From NCBI GenBank assembly GCA_030272155.1, contig CP126196.1, positions 186,001 through 250,000 of the forward strand: a stretch of DNA of 64,000 nucleotides, in the 5' to 3' direction. This document shows positions 1 through 10,978 of this stretch, piece by piece (within the stretch, counting starts at the first letter, position 1; the number at the start of each line of letters is the position of its first letter). Source of the stretch: Tetradesmus obliquus (lineage: Eukaryota > Chlorophyta > Chlorophyceae > Sphaeropleales > Scenedesmaceae). The notes below the pieces were generated by a model. It was not told the DNA's origin. It ran no database searches and saw nothing but the letters and a program-made list of their open reading frames with translations. Position numbers and translations under genes: made by a program.

Positions 1-150
1 CAGGATGCGGCTCAGGCCAATGCCTGCCAGCGCAGCAGCAGCATCCAGCTTGTACGCCTTCTGCAGCAGTGCAAAGAGGCAGCAGCAGCAGCAGCAGCAG
101 CAGCCACACGTAAGGTAAAAACCAGGCACAAACCGCCTCACCAGTACCAC

Positions 151-188
<38 letters not shown>

Positions 189-2316
189 CATGCACATGCA
201 CATTTGTGCAGTTGCAGTCACACAGCCCTGTGTTATGGCAGTACTGTGGGACAGCCATTGCCGCAATGCACCCCGCAGCACACTGTCCACCACCCATGCA
301 GCTGCAGCTGCTGAGCCGCCCCTCAGCACATTGTGCCCTGTTTTACAAACGCACCTGGTCTGGCAGCACAGCCACTGCCACGATTTTGCTGCCCTTGTAA
401 GGCAGCTTGACCGCCCTGAACTGGCCCGCCACCTCAGCCCACTTCACATCAGCCTGGTAGAAGCCCTTGCCCATCATGTCCACCTGCACACACATATAAC
501 AACCTTACTGTGATGGACAGTGCTGCATCCGCATAGCTGGACACAAGCTACAAACAAGCAGGTGAAGCAACATGTATGACATCGACCAGCATGGATTGTG
601 AAACAAACAGCCCAGGCCTCCTGCTGATGCATGGTGGGACTGTTGCACTGCCACCTGCCGCAAGATATGTGCGTTTCATTGTTGTTTTCTTGCAATTTGC
701 AGGCTCACCTGCACTTGCTTGTTGGCTGGCGTGGTGAAGGGCCGCTTGTAGGTGGAGCTGGGGCTGAACTGGTACTGCCACGCACCCTGCAGTCACAGCA
801 ACCAACCACGCAGCAGTGGAAAGCAGCGGGGCAACGCCGTGCGATTGCTACTGTCAGCAGCACAACTGCACTTCTAAGCGACGTAGGGGTTGCAAGTTTG
901 TGTGTGTGGAACGACTGCTACTGGCAGAGCAGGCAGCACAGAGCAACACCAACACATCTACAGCGTTGCAGGAGCCCTGGATGCAGCCAGGCGGGCCCTC
1001 CTGACCTCTGTCACTGCCACTGTTACACCATTTGCAACTACATGTTACATGACAACTACATGTTACTTGAAATCCTGCCGAGGCTCGCCTTGAAGTACAC
1101 CGCGTTGGTGATGACTGCCTTGAACTTGCTGTTGGCTGGCACTGCCGTCTTGATCAGGCTGGTATATGGCAAGTTAACAATACATAACATGTGGCAGACT
1201 GATGTCGAGCCTCACCTTGAAGTACACTGCATTGGTGACAACTGCCTTGAACTTGCTGTTGGCTGGCACTGCCGTCTTGATCAGGCCCCGAGTGGCCTTC
1301 ACAGCCCAGTCATTGATGGGCGCGGCGCTGCTCACAGCAGTAACAGGGGCCTGCAAGGGTGATAGAAAGAAGCAGGCTGAGGACATCATTGCTATCTCTT
1401 ACAGCGCTGCTGCAGTATGCGAGGTGGGTTACGCATGTGGCGCAGCGTGGGAGGCAGCTGCAGTTGCTACCGCAGCATCAGCATGCGCAGCAGGACGTAG
1501 CAGAGGTACCAGCATGTCTGCAGCAACTGCATCGACATCAGCAAGTCGCCAGTAGCAGCTGCAGGGCCCAGCATCCGCAGCAGCAGCAGCAGCTCAATGC
1601 AGCATGCTACTTGCCTGAAACAGCTTCAGCATACTGTCCGAGTAGGGCTTCAGGACATCAGTCTTGTTGGTCCAAACAGCATTTGCAATCGTCAGTTGCG
1701 TGCCGTTGCTGCTAGACTGTGCAGCAAGGGCTTTCATAAGAGCTGAAGCTTCACTGTTGAGTGCTGTCTCTGCTGTGTTGGCTGCTGCCAGTGTGTTGGG
1801 CAGCTGCTTCTGGGTGAGCACTGTCCATAGCTCCCGCTGTGTTGAAGAAAGTGGGCCTGCACGACCATTGGTGACAATTTCATGTATTTAGTACTGCAGC
1901 ACATGGTGTGCTGCATGCAAGTGATGCTGGGTGTTGCATTGGTCAGGAGCAGGGTGGTGCAGCAACACATGCAGGCTGGCTTCTGCTGCTGGTCACTCCT
2001 GCTAGCAGACGTCGTCCGCGAAGGACTCGCCGGGTCAATTGAACGTGATGTACAGCATGCACCCACCTGCCCCATTCAGCGCAAGGATCAGAGCTATGTA
2101 GGCAGAAAGTGGAGAGATGAACAGGCCCCCAGCTGTTCCTGCTCCTAGCTTAGCTAAAGCACTAAATAGATTGAGACCAAACACAGCAGACGCTGGTATT
2201 GACATTTCCACGTGCAAATGCTTGAAGACGCCAGTTCTAGGCCGTGCCGAAAGCAAAAGCGGGGCGAGCAGGCACAGGATAAATGAATGCGAGGCGATCC
2301 TGAACTTTTGCCTCAT
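1..2316 (-). CDS. Serpin-family protease inhibitor, 3' end outside window
   Basis: Exons (minus): 2316-2067, 1820-1615, 1350-1216, 786-709, 483-355 and 60 to beyond base 1. All junctions keep frame. The N-terminus has a hydrophobic leader (FILCLLAPLLLSA), so it is probably secreted or lumenal. The first serpin block follows (FGLNLF then LFISPLSAYIALILALNGAG), then TIANAVW in exon 2 and PINDWAVKATRGLIKTAVP with TNAVYFK in exon 3. Exon 4 starts GAWQYQF, and exon 5 carries AVKLPYKGSKIVAVAVLPDQ (shutter and strand regions). The last visible exon starts KAYKLDAAAALAGIGLSRIL, which precedes the reactive-centre loop in serpins. The loop is off the window, so inhibitory activity and target protease cannot be judged. 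The ATG at 2316 is chosen because the longer frame has only a GTG upstream. Intron 2 appears to use a GC donor (CAG|GCAAGT). Family call is firm; function is inferred. Confidence 0.88.
1079..1158 (-). repeat. Partial copy of serpin exon 3 (3' edge) in the next intron
   Basis: About 80 bp nearly identical to 1206-1285, the 3' end of serpin exon 3 plus the first bases of its intron. The copy would encode LIKTAVPANSKFKAVITNAVYFK-like sequence with one conservative change (VVT to VIT). Its donor dinucleotide is GC where the real exon has GT. It lies 127 bp downstream of the original in gene direction. Including both would duplicate a structural element of the serpin fold, so this is probably a non-used or alternative exon edge. 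Confidence 0.8.
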
Positions 2317-2373
2317 AAACACTTTGAAAATAGGAAGACCGTTTCACCGGTGGTCAAGTTCATATAGCTGCTG

Positions 2374-2505
2374 TTAGCCCTCACCTTCCTGACGTAGGAC
2401 ACGAACCCGGGTGACTAAAGCAGGGTGTCTAAATTGACGCATCTTGGGTGCATCAAAGTAAACCCAGACAATATTGGTTGACGTCCAGATCATCACTAGC
2501 AGGCG
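2374..2505 (-). other. Exon-like open segment, membrane-type, unassigned
   Basis: On the minus strand an open stretch beginning after CAGCAG reads VLRLLVMIWTSTNIVWVYF and then DAPKMRQFRHPALVTRVRVLRQ. It runs into either a GTGAGG donor or a nearby stop. The hydrophobic helix followed by F-x-H-x-x-L-x-TRV vaguely recalls the C-terminal helix of the TMEM231 gene next door, but phases do not let it replace that gene's last exon. It could be a diverged relic or an unrelated exon. I assign no function. Confidence 0.25.
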
Positions 2506-3219
2506 GAGCACCTGCTGATTTACTGGGAGACCAGCACACCCGGTGGGCTGTAGGCCTGATGACTGCACTGCCTGCAGCCAGCTAACCAACAGGCAGGTTG
2601 TGTGCTCTTCTCACCGCTTTGGAACAGGCTCAGCTGTGCAAAAGCTTTTCATGAAGTGGGCGTGGGCACTCTTACACTGTGGCAGAGCATGCAGCTGTAG
2701 GGCCACTGCACAGCGATCAAATAGGTGAACTTCACCATGCGACATGCAGAAACCACCAGCAGATGGTGGTGAGCCAACATAACCATGCCTTAACGAGCAA
2801 AGAGTGCAACGCAGGAGTCGCCCATGAATTTGCCGGCCAATGCTTCACAAAGCATTGTCAGGATTTTAACACGTGTTGACTATCGAACTGCAAGGTGATG
2901 GCCAGCATTCAGCACCATGCAGGACAGCTGTGAACCTGCACACCAAACAAGCACACACAACCATGTCCCAGCCACCAATCAATGGCACAGAACTACTATT
3001 TTATCAGCAGCGCTGAGCACCCAGACATGCCCACAGCACTCTTGACTGCCCACAGGCGCTGCTGCCGCGACAACACAAAACATCCAGAATACGGGTATCC
3101 CAGTGCGCAAGCTGTTACTGTTACCAGCGCCTGACAGGCAAACTCTACTGGGACCCACCACCCAGCTCATCAGCTAAATCAGCAGCCATTGCACAGCCCA
3201 CACAGCAGCCGGCTTACAC
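2506..3219. other. Intergenic, nothing recognised
   Basis: Between the serpin start region and the TMEM231 3' flank I find no exon chain, RNA gene or repeat that I can support. Short open frames here lack splice context. Confidence 0.5.
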
Positions 3220-3500
3220 CCTCGGGCCAGTTTGGTTGCGCTGCTGCCACGGCTGCAGGTCTGCAATACCCTGCACCTCTTACACCCAGCCGCAACCAAC
3301 CAGGCTGCCATTGGTCAGTTGCGCTGCTGGCGCGGCTGCAGGTCTGCACTGCCCCTGCACCTCTAGCACCCAGCTGCAACCAATCAGGCTCCCATTGCTC
3401 AGTAGCGCTGCTGCCGCGGCTGCAGGTCTGCAATGCCTGCATTTTCGGCTCCCAGCAGCAACCAACCAGGGTGCAGTTGCTCAGTAGCGCTGCTTTTGCG
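3220..3500 (-). repeat. Tandem array copying the 3' end of the TMEM231 gene
   Basis: About four units of 82-85 bp. Landmark 'tcagt(a/t)gcgctgctg' starts near 3481, 3399 and 3315, with a more diverged unit near 3230. Each unit carries the coding end of the last TMEM231 exon (ADLQP, then RQQRY or similar), its TGA stop or a diverged form of it, and the start of the 3' flank (TTGGTTGC..TGGG). The functional stop is in the unit at 3481. The array therefore lies in the 3' untranslated or flanking DNA. Confidence 0.8.
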
Positions 3501-4037
3501 GCTGCAGGTCAGCAACCACGCGCGTCTCCAGCACCCTGTGCCCAAACACCAGCCGCTCCAGCCAGCGCAGCAGCCACCACACCGGCCACAGCGCGCACGC
3601 AAACTGCACCCAGCCCCACTTGAGCATCTCGCTGGTGCTGGGCCTGCAGTGCACACATATGGTGGGCAGCGCGGCAAACACTTTTGACACCTTGCACAGC
3701 ACGAGGCACAAGTGGCTGTGTTGCTAACTTGACAATGCTGGTAAAAAAACCCTGGTTTGGCCAGCAAGTCAGGTGTGCGAGACTGACACGGTTGAGCGGC
3801 ACACAACAAGCGTGCTGCAGGCTCCCTGCAAGGGGTCACCAGCTGCTGCCGTTATGCATCTGCCCTTACTGTTACAGCCAAGCGCTATGCTGCTACAAGA
3901 ATGCCTTGTCAAAAAGTGTGCTCAGCTGCGGAACGGCATTGCCTGTCTGAGCCAGTGCGCCTACCTGTACGAGTGCACCTGGTTGGGTGGGATCCTGATC
4001 TTCGCATCCACCACAAACTCCTGGCTGCTGCCCGCCT

Positions 4038-4076
<39 letters not shown>

Positions 4077-6857
4077 CACCGCATGCAAGTAGCAGCTTCA
4101 AAACTGCTTCAGGACCAGCAACACCCATATTGCAACGCATGCTGCTGCTTGGGCAACCACGTAGCTGGCAACAAGCTTGGAGTCACAAAGTCAAGTCCTA
4201 TCCGACCAGTAACGCGCACTTGTAGATATGGTTGCAAGCTGCTGCCACTGCCAAAGAGTGTCAAGGTCTCTGCCATGCCAAACGTGTGCCGCTCACCTTC
4301 CACACAGGGTAGCGGTTGTCAAACACCGTGGTGATGTTGTGCTGCTGGTAGTTGCTCAGCAGGCTGCTCAACTGCAGCACCACATCTCCCTGCAGTTCAT
4401 GGTGTGCCAGACCATGTCAGGTTTGACAAAAGGCACGAGTCCAACTTGCTGAACAGCACACCAACACTTGGTGGCTGCTGCTGTTGTCGCAGTACCTGAA
4501 AGCTGGAATGTGTAGTGCAATGTCATGAAGTGTTTTTGCTGCAACAACAGCAGCAGCAGCCGTGCACCAGCACAGTACTGCCACGGCCACACAATGCACA
4601 TGGCCTTACCTGCACTGCGCTGCCATCCAGCAGCGCTGAGGAGTCCAGCAGCGGCTTCTGCAGCGCAGCGGTGAAGCTGCTGGCTGGCAGCGGCGCAAGC
4701 TGGTGCAGCAGCAGCTGCAGGATAGAACAGCAGTAGCAGCAGCAGCGGCAGCAGGGGTTCGGTTGCAGGACCTTGTCAAGGCACTGGGCTGGGGACAGCG
4801 ACAGCAAGTGACTTTGAGGCAGCAGACATACCAGCGTTTATAAGCTTGTCTCTGTAAGTCCTAGCCACACTAGTGTGAAGTCAGCATGACACAGCATCCC
4901 TGCGCCGCTGCTGCTGCTGCTGCTGCTGCTGCTGCGCTGCAGTCTGCTGATATGTCCGTAACAATCCACCGGCTGCTGTAGCCCACCGCACCCCACCTGG
5001 CCGTCCGCTGAGAAGCTGCTGCCTGGCAGCGGTGAAGCTGCTGTGATGTATGCCAGGCCATACATCTTGAGCCGGGCAGCACCCTGCAGCAGCACAGTTG
5101 ACACCCACACAGAAACAAGGCAAGTTTGTTTCTGCCGGTTTCTTCATGCTTGCAGCTGAGGTTGCTTAGCCCGCCTCAGGTGCCCCAGCAGCAGCAGCAG
5201 CAGCTGCTGCTGTCCCTTGGTGTTTGTGCAGCTGACATGCAATCATGCCTGTAATGTCTAGCAACAACGTGTACAGCAGTTTTCTGCATATTCACCACTC
5301 TGAGAAAACTTAGCAGCATGCTGGCGTGTGTGACTATCCTGTCAAGCATGTGTGTGTGTGCCTTCCTGCAAGCGGGTGGCTTGCAGGAGCATGCTGTTGC
5401 TCTGCAATTGCTGATCAAGCATGCAGCCCCAAAGCACAGCCTGAATGGCTGCGACAGCACTTCAGCACCGCAGCGTGGCTGCTGTGTGTCAAACTGCCCA
5501 GCACTCATGAACTGACTGAAAGCCCCTGCACATGCGTGCTGCAGCCTGCGGCGCACATCCTGTGGCTTTCCTGCAAGCAGCCGCACCTGCGTCGCGTAGC
5601 TGAACTGCAGCAGCAGCTTCATGCTGTGCACAGGAATGGGGCTCTGCACTGATGCCACAAAGCGGATCATGTCCGGCTTGCCGTCAAAGTTGTAGTCCTC
5701 CTCTCCAACCTAGGGCGACAGCAGCAGCGGCAGCAGCAGCGGGGTCCATGGGATGTGGTCACAGCTGTTTCATTTCACAACTCTGACTACAAAGCACTAC
5801 AACACAGAGACATACTTCTCCTCAATGACGCTGTTGTGCTGGATCGGCATGGGCCAGCTGCTGGTGGATGCTTCTGTGTGAGCTGCAGCTGCTGCAGCTG
5901 CTGCTGCAGCTGCTTGCCACTTCGCCAACAGCTGCTGTCCTGATACTGCACACCCACTCGCTTGCTGGCATGCTGCTGGCGGCCGGTACAGTTGATAGAG
6001 AAGCTGCTGCTGCTGGTGCTGACAGACCAAGACTGTCTGCTTCGGTTATTGCCGATGCATGATGGCGCACCTGCACGCTTGCTGACAGGCTGTTGCTGGT
6101 CAGCACTGCTCTCAGGGCTGGAGATGTTGTCCAAACCTGTTCTTGGCCAGGAGTCAGACTCTGCAGACAATACATTTGAAGCACGCTGATGATGGCGGAA
6201 ATCCTGATCGTGCATGATACCCGCTGTGTTGTGCACACGCACATGAAGTGAACAACGAGGTCTTGCCACAGAAATGCCCTAGGCAGCATGCAACGCAGGG
6301 TCAAGATGTGCTGTCACAAGGATTGTCGTACGCTCCAGCACACACTGCTGAAGGCGATTAAGCAATCAGCCTGCACCCAGTTTAAATACATAGGCGCAAC
6401 AGCAGCTGCACACCCGGTGCTGCTGTGCAGACCAGCCACCTGTCATTCATCATTTCTGACTTTGGCCTTCAACCACGTAAAGCATTACGGCAAGAGGCGC
6501 ATGCCAGGGCTGCTCCTGCAAGCATCTTACCTCCAACACCATGAGAGCATCACCGCTGTAGTGCACTGTGGGCTGCACCACATCATGGCTGATCTTCTTC
6601 CAAAACCCTCCAGTAGCGAAAGCAAGCAAGAATGCTAGAACCACTGCCAGTACACGAATCAGCCCTGGGAAAGCAGCAGCCAAGGATGCAAAGCTGGCAT
6701 AGTGCCGCCTGCAGAGCGGCTCATGATACACCTGCAGGCAGAGCAGGGTTGGAACCTAGTGGCATGCCATGACGAGGAAATACTGCCAGGTTTCAATGCT
6801 GTGGTGTTCTGCGATTCATCAACAAAGCTTGCTTCGGTTAAAGCTCACCTGGACCAT
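3481..6857 (-). CDS. TMEM231: TMEM231 homologue, ciliary transition-zone membrane protein
   Basis: Nine exons (minus): 6857-6849, 6731-6531, 6160-6071, 5709-5587, 5083-4997, 4714-4610, 4389-4297, 4035-3965, 3643-3481. They splice in frame to 313 codons plus stop; the human protein is similar in length (about 316). Order of family hallmarks: HEPLCRRHYASF and a first helix (LIRVLAVVLAFLLAFATGGFW), then PTVHYSGDALMVLE, VWTTSPALRAV, EEDYNFDGKPDMIRF with FSYATQ, MYGLAYITAASPLPG, SNYQQHNITTVFDNRYPVW and VVDAKIRIPPNQVHSYRPS. Last is the second helix region EMLKWGWVQFACALWPVWW with ERLVFGHRVLETRV. Each aligns by eye with human TMEM231. The family sits in the MKS/B9 complex at the ciliary transition zone. 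The first exon is only 9 nt (ATG GTC CAG). The acceptor before exon 8 directly follows a long CTG run. Ciliary role here is inferred from the family. Confidence 0.92.
4036..4077 (-). repeat. (CTG)n tract forming the 3' end of a TMEM231 intron
   Basis: About 13 CTG units on the gene strand end in CTGCAG, immediately before exon 8 of the TMEM231 gene. The tract occupies the place of the usual polypyrimidine stretch. Similar but shorter CTG tracts precede acceptors in several other genes of the window. Confidence 0.8.
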
Positions 6858-8757
6858 GCTTCTGTGCTCTCCTCCTTACTGCTGCTGGGTGGTCCAATGA
6901 AGATAGCCAGTACTAGTTATGGCCTACGGCACATCGAACTGAACAGATGTTCGACATCATTGGAACACCATCTGAAGGCAAGTCGGCTCGAGCACCCAAT
7001 TGCAGCAGCACCCAGCGAAGTTTGACTGCGATCTTTCGTGCTCGGCAGCGGGGATCGCGGCGCTTTCAGTACACACAATGTGAGTGCATTGTCAATACAT
7101 ATAACATACAAGCACCACCGTGTCCGTCTTCTTGTTTCTGTCACAGCGAGGTTCCCGCGTGGTGTTCGACTATAACGTCTAGACTGCCACCTCATCACAC
7201 CAAACTCGACCGCAGTTTTACCTGAAGCTACTAAGAGATGTCTGACTGCCCAAGTAACCGCACCACCAAGGAACACAACCACCAACAAACCATGGACTGC
7301 TGCCTCAGTGGAGCACTTCCAGCTCCAGCCCTGAACACAGAAGACCCGCTAAATTGCAAACAACCAAATTGAGATGCAAAATGGTGTAAGCATGATTATA
7401 CAAAAGGCACCCAGGCTTCCTCGCAAACTCCTGGCTTCACCAGCAAAACCCAGTACTGGCTACGTGCACAAATGCAGTTTCAGGGAGGATATGCATGTAT
7501 GCATGTCCCTGCAAACACCATCTCAAGGAACAAGCTAACCAAAGAAGCAAGCTGCTACTGTGATGCCGGCAGGGCACCAGCACAGCCTTCACACAAGAGG
7601 TGCAACCAGCCAGATGCTACACCTGCTGCATGCAAACTGGCAGTGGCTTAGCCACTGACCTGTCAAACGTTGCCTGCTCTGGATGCTGGACAGAATACCA
7701 CAAAGCCACGACCGCCGCCCACGAGAGCAACAACCCCCCCACCCTGCCAACCCCGCTAGCTGGCTATCCACACATGCAGAGGCCCCAGGGTGTGGAGGGC
7801 ACATGGCTAACAAAAACATGGATCAATACGAAGTCAACGCGGCTGTGCCACAATCGTCACAATCAACGAAGTTTTGAACATACAGAGTCAAGCAAGTGTG
7901 TAGTGGAAATTCCATGCATGGATACACACGACACCGCCTACGGTGACGCAAGCCTAATCTACCTAAACCTGCAGGATGAGCTTGAAGAACACTTCATTTC
8001 TGGCAACCTGCTGCCTTCAAGGTCACCTAGACACGCCAAAACCGGCGCTGCTGCTGATGCTGTACGCGACAGTGCCTACTGAGGCTTCTGCGGTACCTAC
8101 TAGCTAGCTATGGCTAGCACAAACACAAGTAAGGTCAAACAAGGCCATGGTGTCGAATGATGCTGCCCGTGCATACAAGGATTGATCGCAGTGCAGGCCT
8201 GCAAACTTCAGCAAAGGCACGAGAGTGAAAATGCTGAAGACCAGGGCAGAGTACAGCATGACAGCTGCCCAGCCTGCAGAATCATTTTGTTGCACCAACA
8301 CAGCACGCTGGTGCACTACGCGATGCCAGCACACCAGGCTGTACCATGCTGCGTCATGCTCCCGCCAGTGGTGTGGTAAAGGTACAACGTTGCCCGCCGC
8401 TTCTATGCTGGCCTATTCCGTGTACTGCGTTCACATTTGCTGCTGCTGCAAACGCAACACTCTGCTGTCACTACTGTTGTAGAATACAACGGGTAGCCCC
8501 GCCCAAGCTGCCCTCTGGCTTGCAGTGCCATGGATAAAATTGGCATACATGTGCAGCAGCAGCAGGGGCGGCAAGCCACCATGCACAGCTGCACAACTGA
8601 AGCCAGGCAAATGCTGCAAGGCTGTCGCCTGACACATGTACCCTTAGCAGAGCAAGGCAAGCGCCGCATGCAGCTGTTATGTGTCCAGAGTCCCATGCCA
8701 CCTATTGTCTGCAGCCAGGCATCCAGCTGTCGCCTGCCATCCTGACCTGCTGCGCCC
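6858..8757. other. Intergenic; some membrane-type open segments on minus strand, unassigned
   Basis: Two minus-strand segments look hydrophobic and exon-like. One near 8200-8290 reads AAVMLYSALVFSIFTLVPLL. The other near 7210-7290 reads LLVVVFLGGAVTWAVRHLL and ends at a possible GTAAAA donor. A short piece near 7976-8015 reads VARNEVFFKLILQ. I could not join them into a phase-consistent gene with start and stop. They may belong to a small membrane protein or be chance frames. Confidence 0.25.
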
Positions 8758-10360
8758 CTATTCCTTGGAGAACTGTGGGTGCACCTTCTCCAGCACGGTG
8801 TACACGATGCGCGCCCACTCCACCACATCATGCGGTGGCACACACAGGTCCTGCATTGCCTGCAGCTCCAGCTGCAAGCGCTCGATGGGGAACCTGCGTA
8901 GAACAGCAAAAGGACCCACAGGTCAACAAAAGACATACAGCACATCTTGTTGCATTGATGGCTAACATAGCTGGCTGCCACATGCATCAATGCACATGCG
9001 CAGTGAATCTAGGCAGTAACAAAGCTGCAAGAAAGCGCACAGGGCACCTCACATCCCGCGACCTGTTCGTCACATCAGTGCCAGCCCCACACTCACCAGG
9101 ACATCTGGCGGTTGAGGTAGCTGTCCACGATCATGCTCACAAAGCCACACCACGCATGCAGGGTGTCATCTGTCACAGGGTTGTCTGCAGGGCAGCGCCA
9201 GAAATGGTAGCAAAGGCAAGCGTGTTAGGTCATGAGGCTGTGCATGATGCTGTGCCAACCAGCACATTATACGTCAGACAATGCTGTGGTGCAAGGCAAA
9301 AAATGAAAGAAGATGAGCACAATGTACAAGTGTCGAAAACCAAGCGATTTGTATATGCTGGCACACTGAACAGCACACTCCATCAGGCTGCAAGGTGCAG
9401 CTGGGATGTAGCTGTGCAGGAGCCACTCACATGCAGCCCAGCGGCGCACGCTGCGCGTCTCCATCAGCGTAATCCACACAATCTTTGCACCCAGCATGCA
9501 GCCGTCCTCATTGAGAGCCTGCGTGGCAGCAGCGGAGAACGTAGCAGCACGGCATGTCATGCAGCTGCGTCATGTCTGCTGACAGCATGATCATGACAAC
9601 AGCTGCAGGCTAGAATCTCTGCAGACCCGCTGCATACAGACCCGCTGCATACAAAAGCAGCTGGTTGTTTACTGCTCGAACTCAACCCCAGTGCTGCAGT
9701 TGGCTGCCGCGCCTCCACACTGCAGTGTGCGACTCTGCACACACCACAAAATTGCAACCCACCATGCCGGGAGGCGCCACCTGCTGCTCAAGGGACTGCT
9801 TGTAGACCTTCAGCTCGTGGCGAAGGGAGTCCTCATTCATGCCACACTCGTATGCCAGGATGGCTGCGTCTACAAACCTCTGCAGCAGCACAGAGAGCAG
9901 CAGCAGAACAGATGAGGTCAACCAGTACAGTCAGCAACCCCAGTCGGCAAGTACAGTCGGCTGCACCTTCGGCCAACAGATCGTTTGGCAAATACCTATT
10001 CTATCCTTCAGGTTCTAGGTGGAGACCCGAGCCCCGTTCTAGGAAGCACAGACGGCCCTAGACCTAGCAACGACACCCAGCTGCCTTTGATCATAAGCTG
10101 CACGCACCAGCAGAGCGTCGCTGTAGCTGGTGTTGAATAACGCGGGGTCCTGGACGACATAGAACGTCTCTGCCACCTGCAGGACGCGAAACAATGCGTC
10201 AGCGTCCCTTGGCAGTGCAGCAACAACGCGGCACGTTCATCAGAATGCCAGCGCGGGCCGCAAAGGGCCCTCAACAGATGTCAAAACATACCTGAGTGGG
10301 CAGCTCCCGCACCAGGGGACTCGTCGGCAAGGCACGGCACCTGCTGCTGTGTCGGGTCAT
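8758..10360 (-). CDS. Conserved-looking 188-aa protein of unknown function
   Basis: Six exons (minus): 10360-10292, 10176-10108, 9879-9763, 9518-9431, 9184-9097, 8893-8758. They join without a frame break to 188 codons plus TAG. After a short basic N-terminus (MTRHSSRCRALPTSPLVREL) come ETFYVVQDPALFNTSYSDAL, FVDAAILAYECGMNEDSLRH, a segment GAKIVWITLMETRSVRRW, LHAWCGFVSMIVDSYLNRQM and a charged end (VVEWARIVYTVLEKVHPQFS). The even codon quality, conserved-type aromatic positions and six clean junctions argue for a real gene. The arginine/serine start could be an organelle presequence. I do not recognise the family with certainty. An upstream exon is possible because GCAG directly precedes the chosen ATG. 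It is divergent from NDUFB8, with 618 bp between the two starts. Confidence 0.72.
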
Positions 10361-10978
10361 GGCCTGCGAAACAGTCAACCAGAAGCGTTCAGAGGCTTGC
10401 TCCAACAGCTGGGCAGCTGTAAAAACTCTTCAAAAGCGCTAAGAGTTCCACACCTTGCATGCAGGGCGTGGACAAGCCAGGACAGGCCGGAGTGCTGCCA
10501 CGCGAGCACCACAGCACATCCTAGAGCTCTGCAGGGCCATGACTGAAGTACAAGAGCGTTCTTAGCAAACTATATGTACTGCAACACCAAGCTGAAGGCG
10601 TTTCGCTAGTATACACGCAGTGTTGACTCGTTTGCAGTTTAAGTTGGACGCTCCAGTACAGTACAGTTTTCAGCTTGTATTTTACTCGCAGAGACAGGTC
10701 TGTCTGAACACAAATGTAGTAGAATGACTCGTGCCGCGCCTGTACTTCAATAGAAACGCCTGAAAGTTGCGAGCCCTATACACTGTTAGATGACATCCTC
10801 ATTGCAGGAGATCTGTGCAGTGGCGCACAACGCAAACTAAAACTTATTATTTTACTTTGAACGTGGACCCAAAAGCACCCCGTGTGGTCTGCCAGTGGTC
10901 GACCTGCATCACGAGCTGTCCCTGCTTGCCCTAACACAGCAGCAGCCAGATCACTTGGTTTAAGCAGAGTATTTAAGC
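10361..10978. promoter_or_regulatory. Divergent intergenic region, probable two-way promoter
   Basis: This 618-bp gap separates the start codons of the unknown 188-aa gene (minus) and NDUFB8 (plus). It is visibly more AT-rich than the genes (for example the stretch around 10560-10860). It must hold both transcription starts unless these lie in unseen 5' exons. I see no unambiguous TATA box. Confidence 0.45.

Noticed and set aside
2390-2430. Possible tRNA T-loop on the minus strand (GGGTTCGTGTCC)
   Set aside because: It does not match the B-box consensus well and no acceptor stem or anticodon arm can be folded around it.
2374-2505. Alternative last exon of TMEM231
   Set aside because: Its phase does not fit exon 8, and exon 9 already supplies the conserved second helix and stop.
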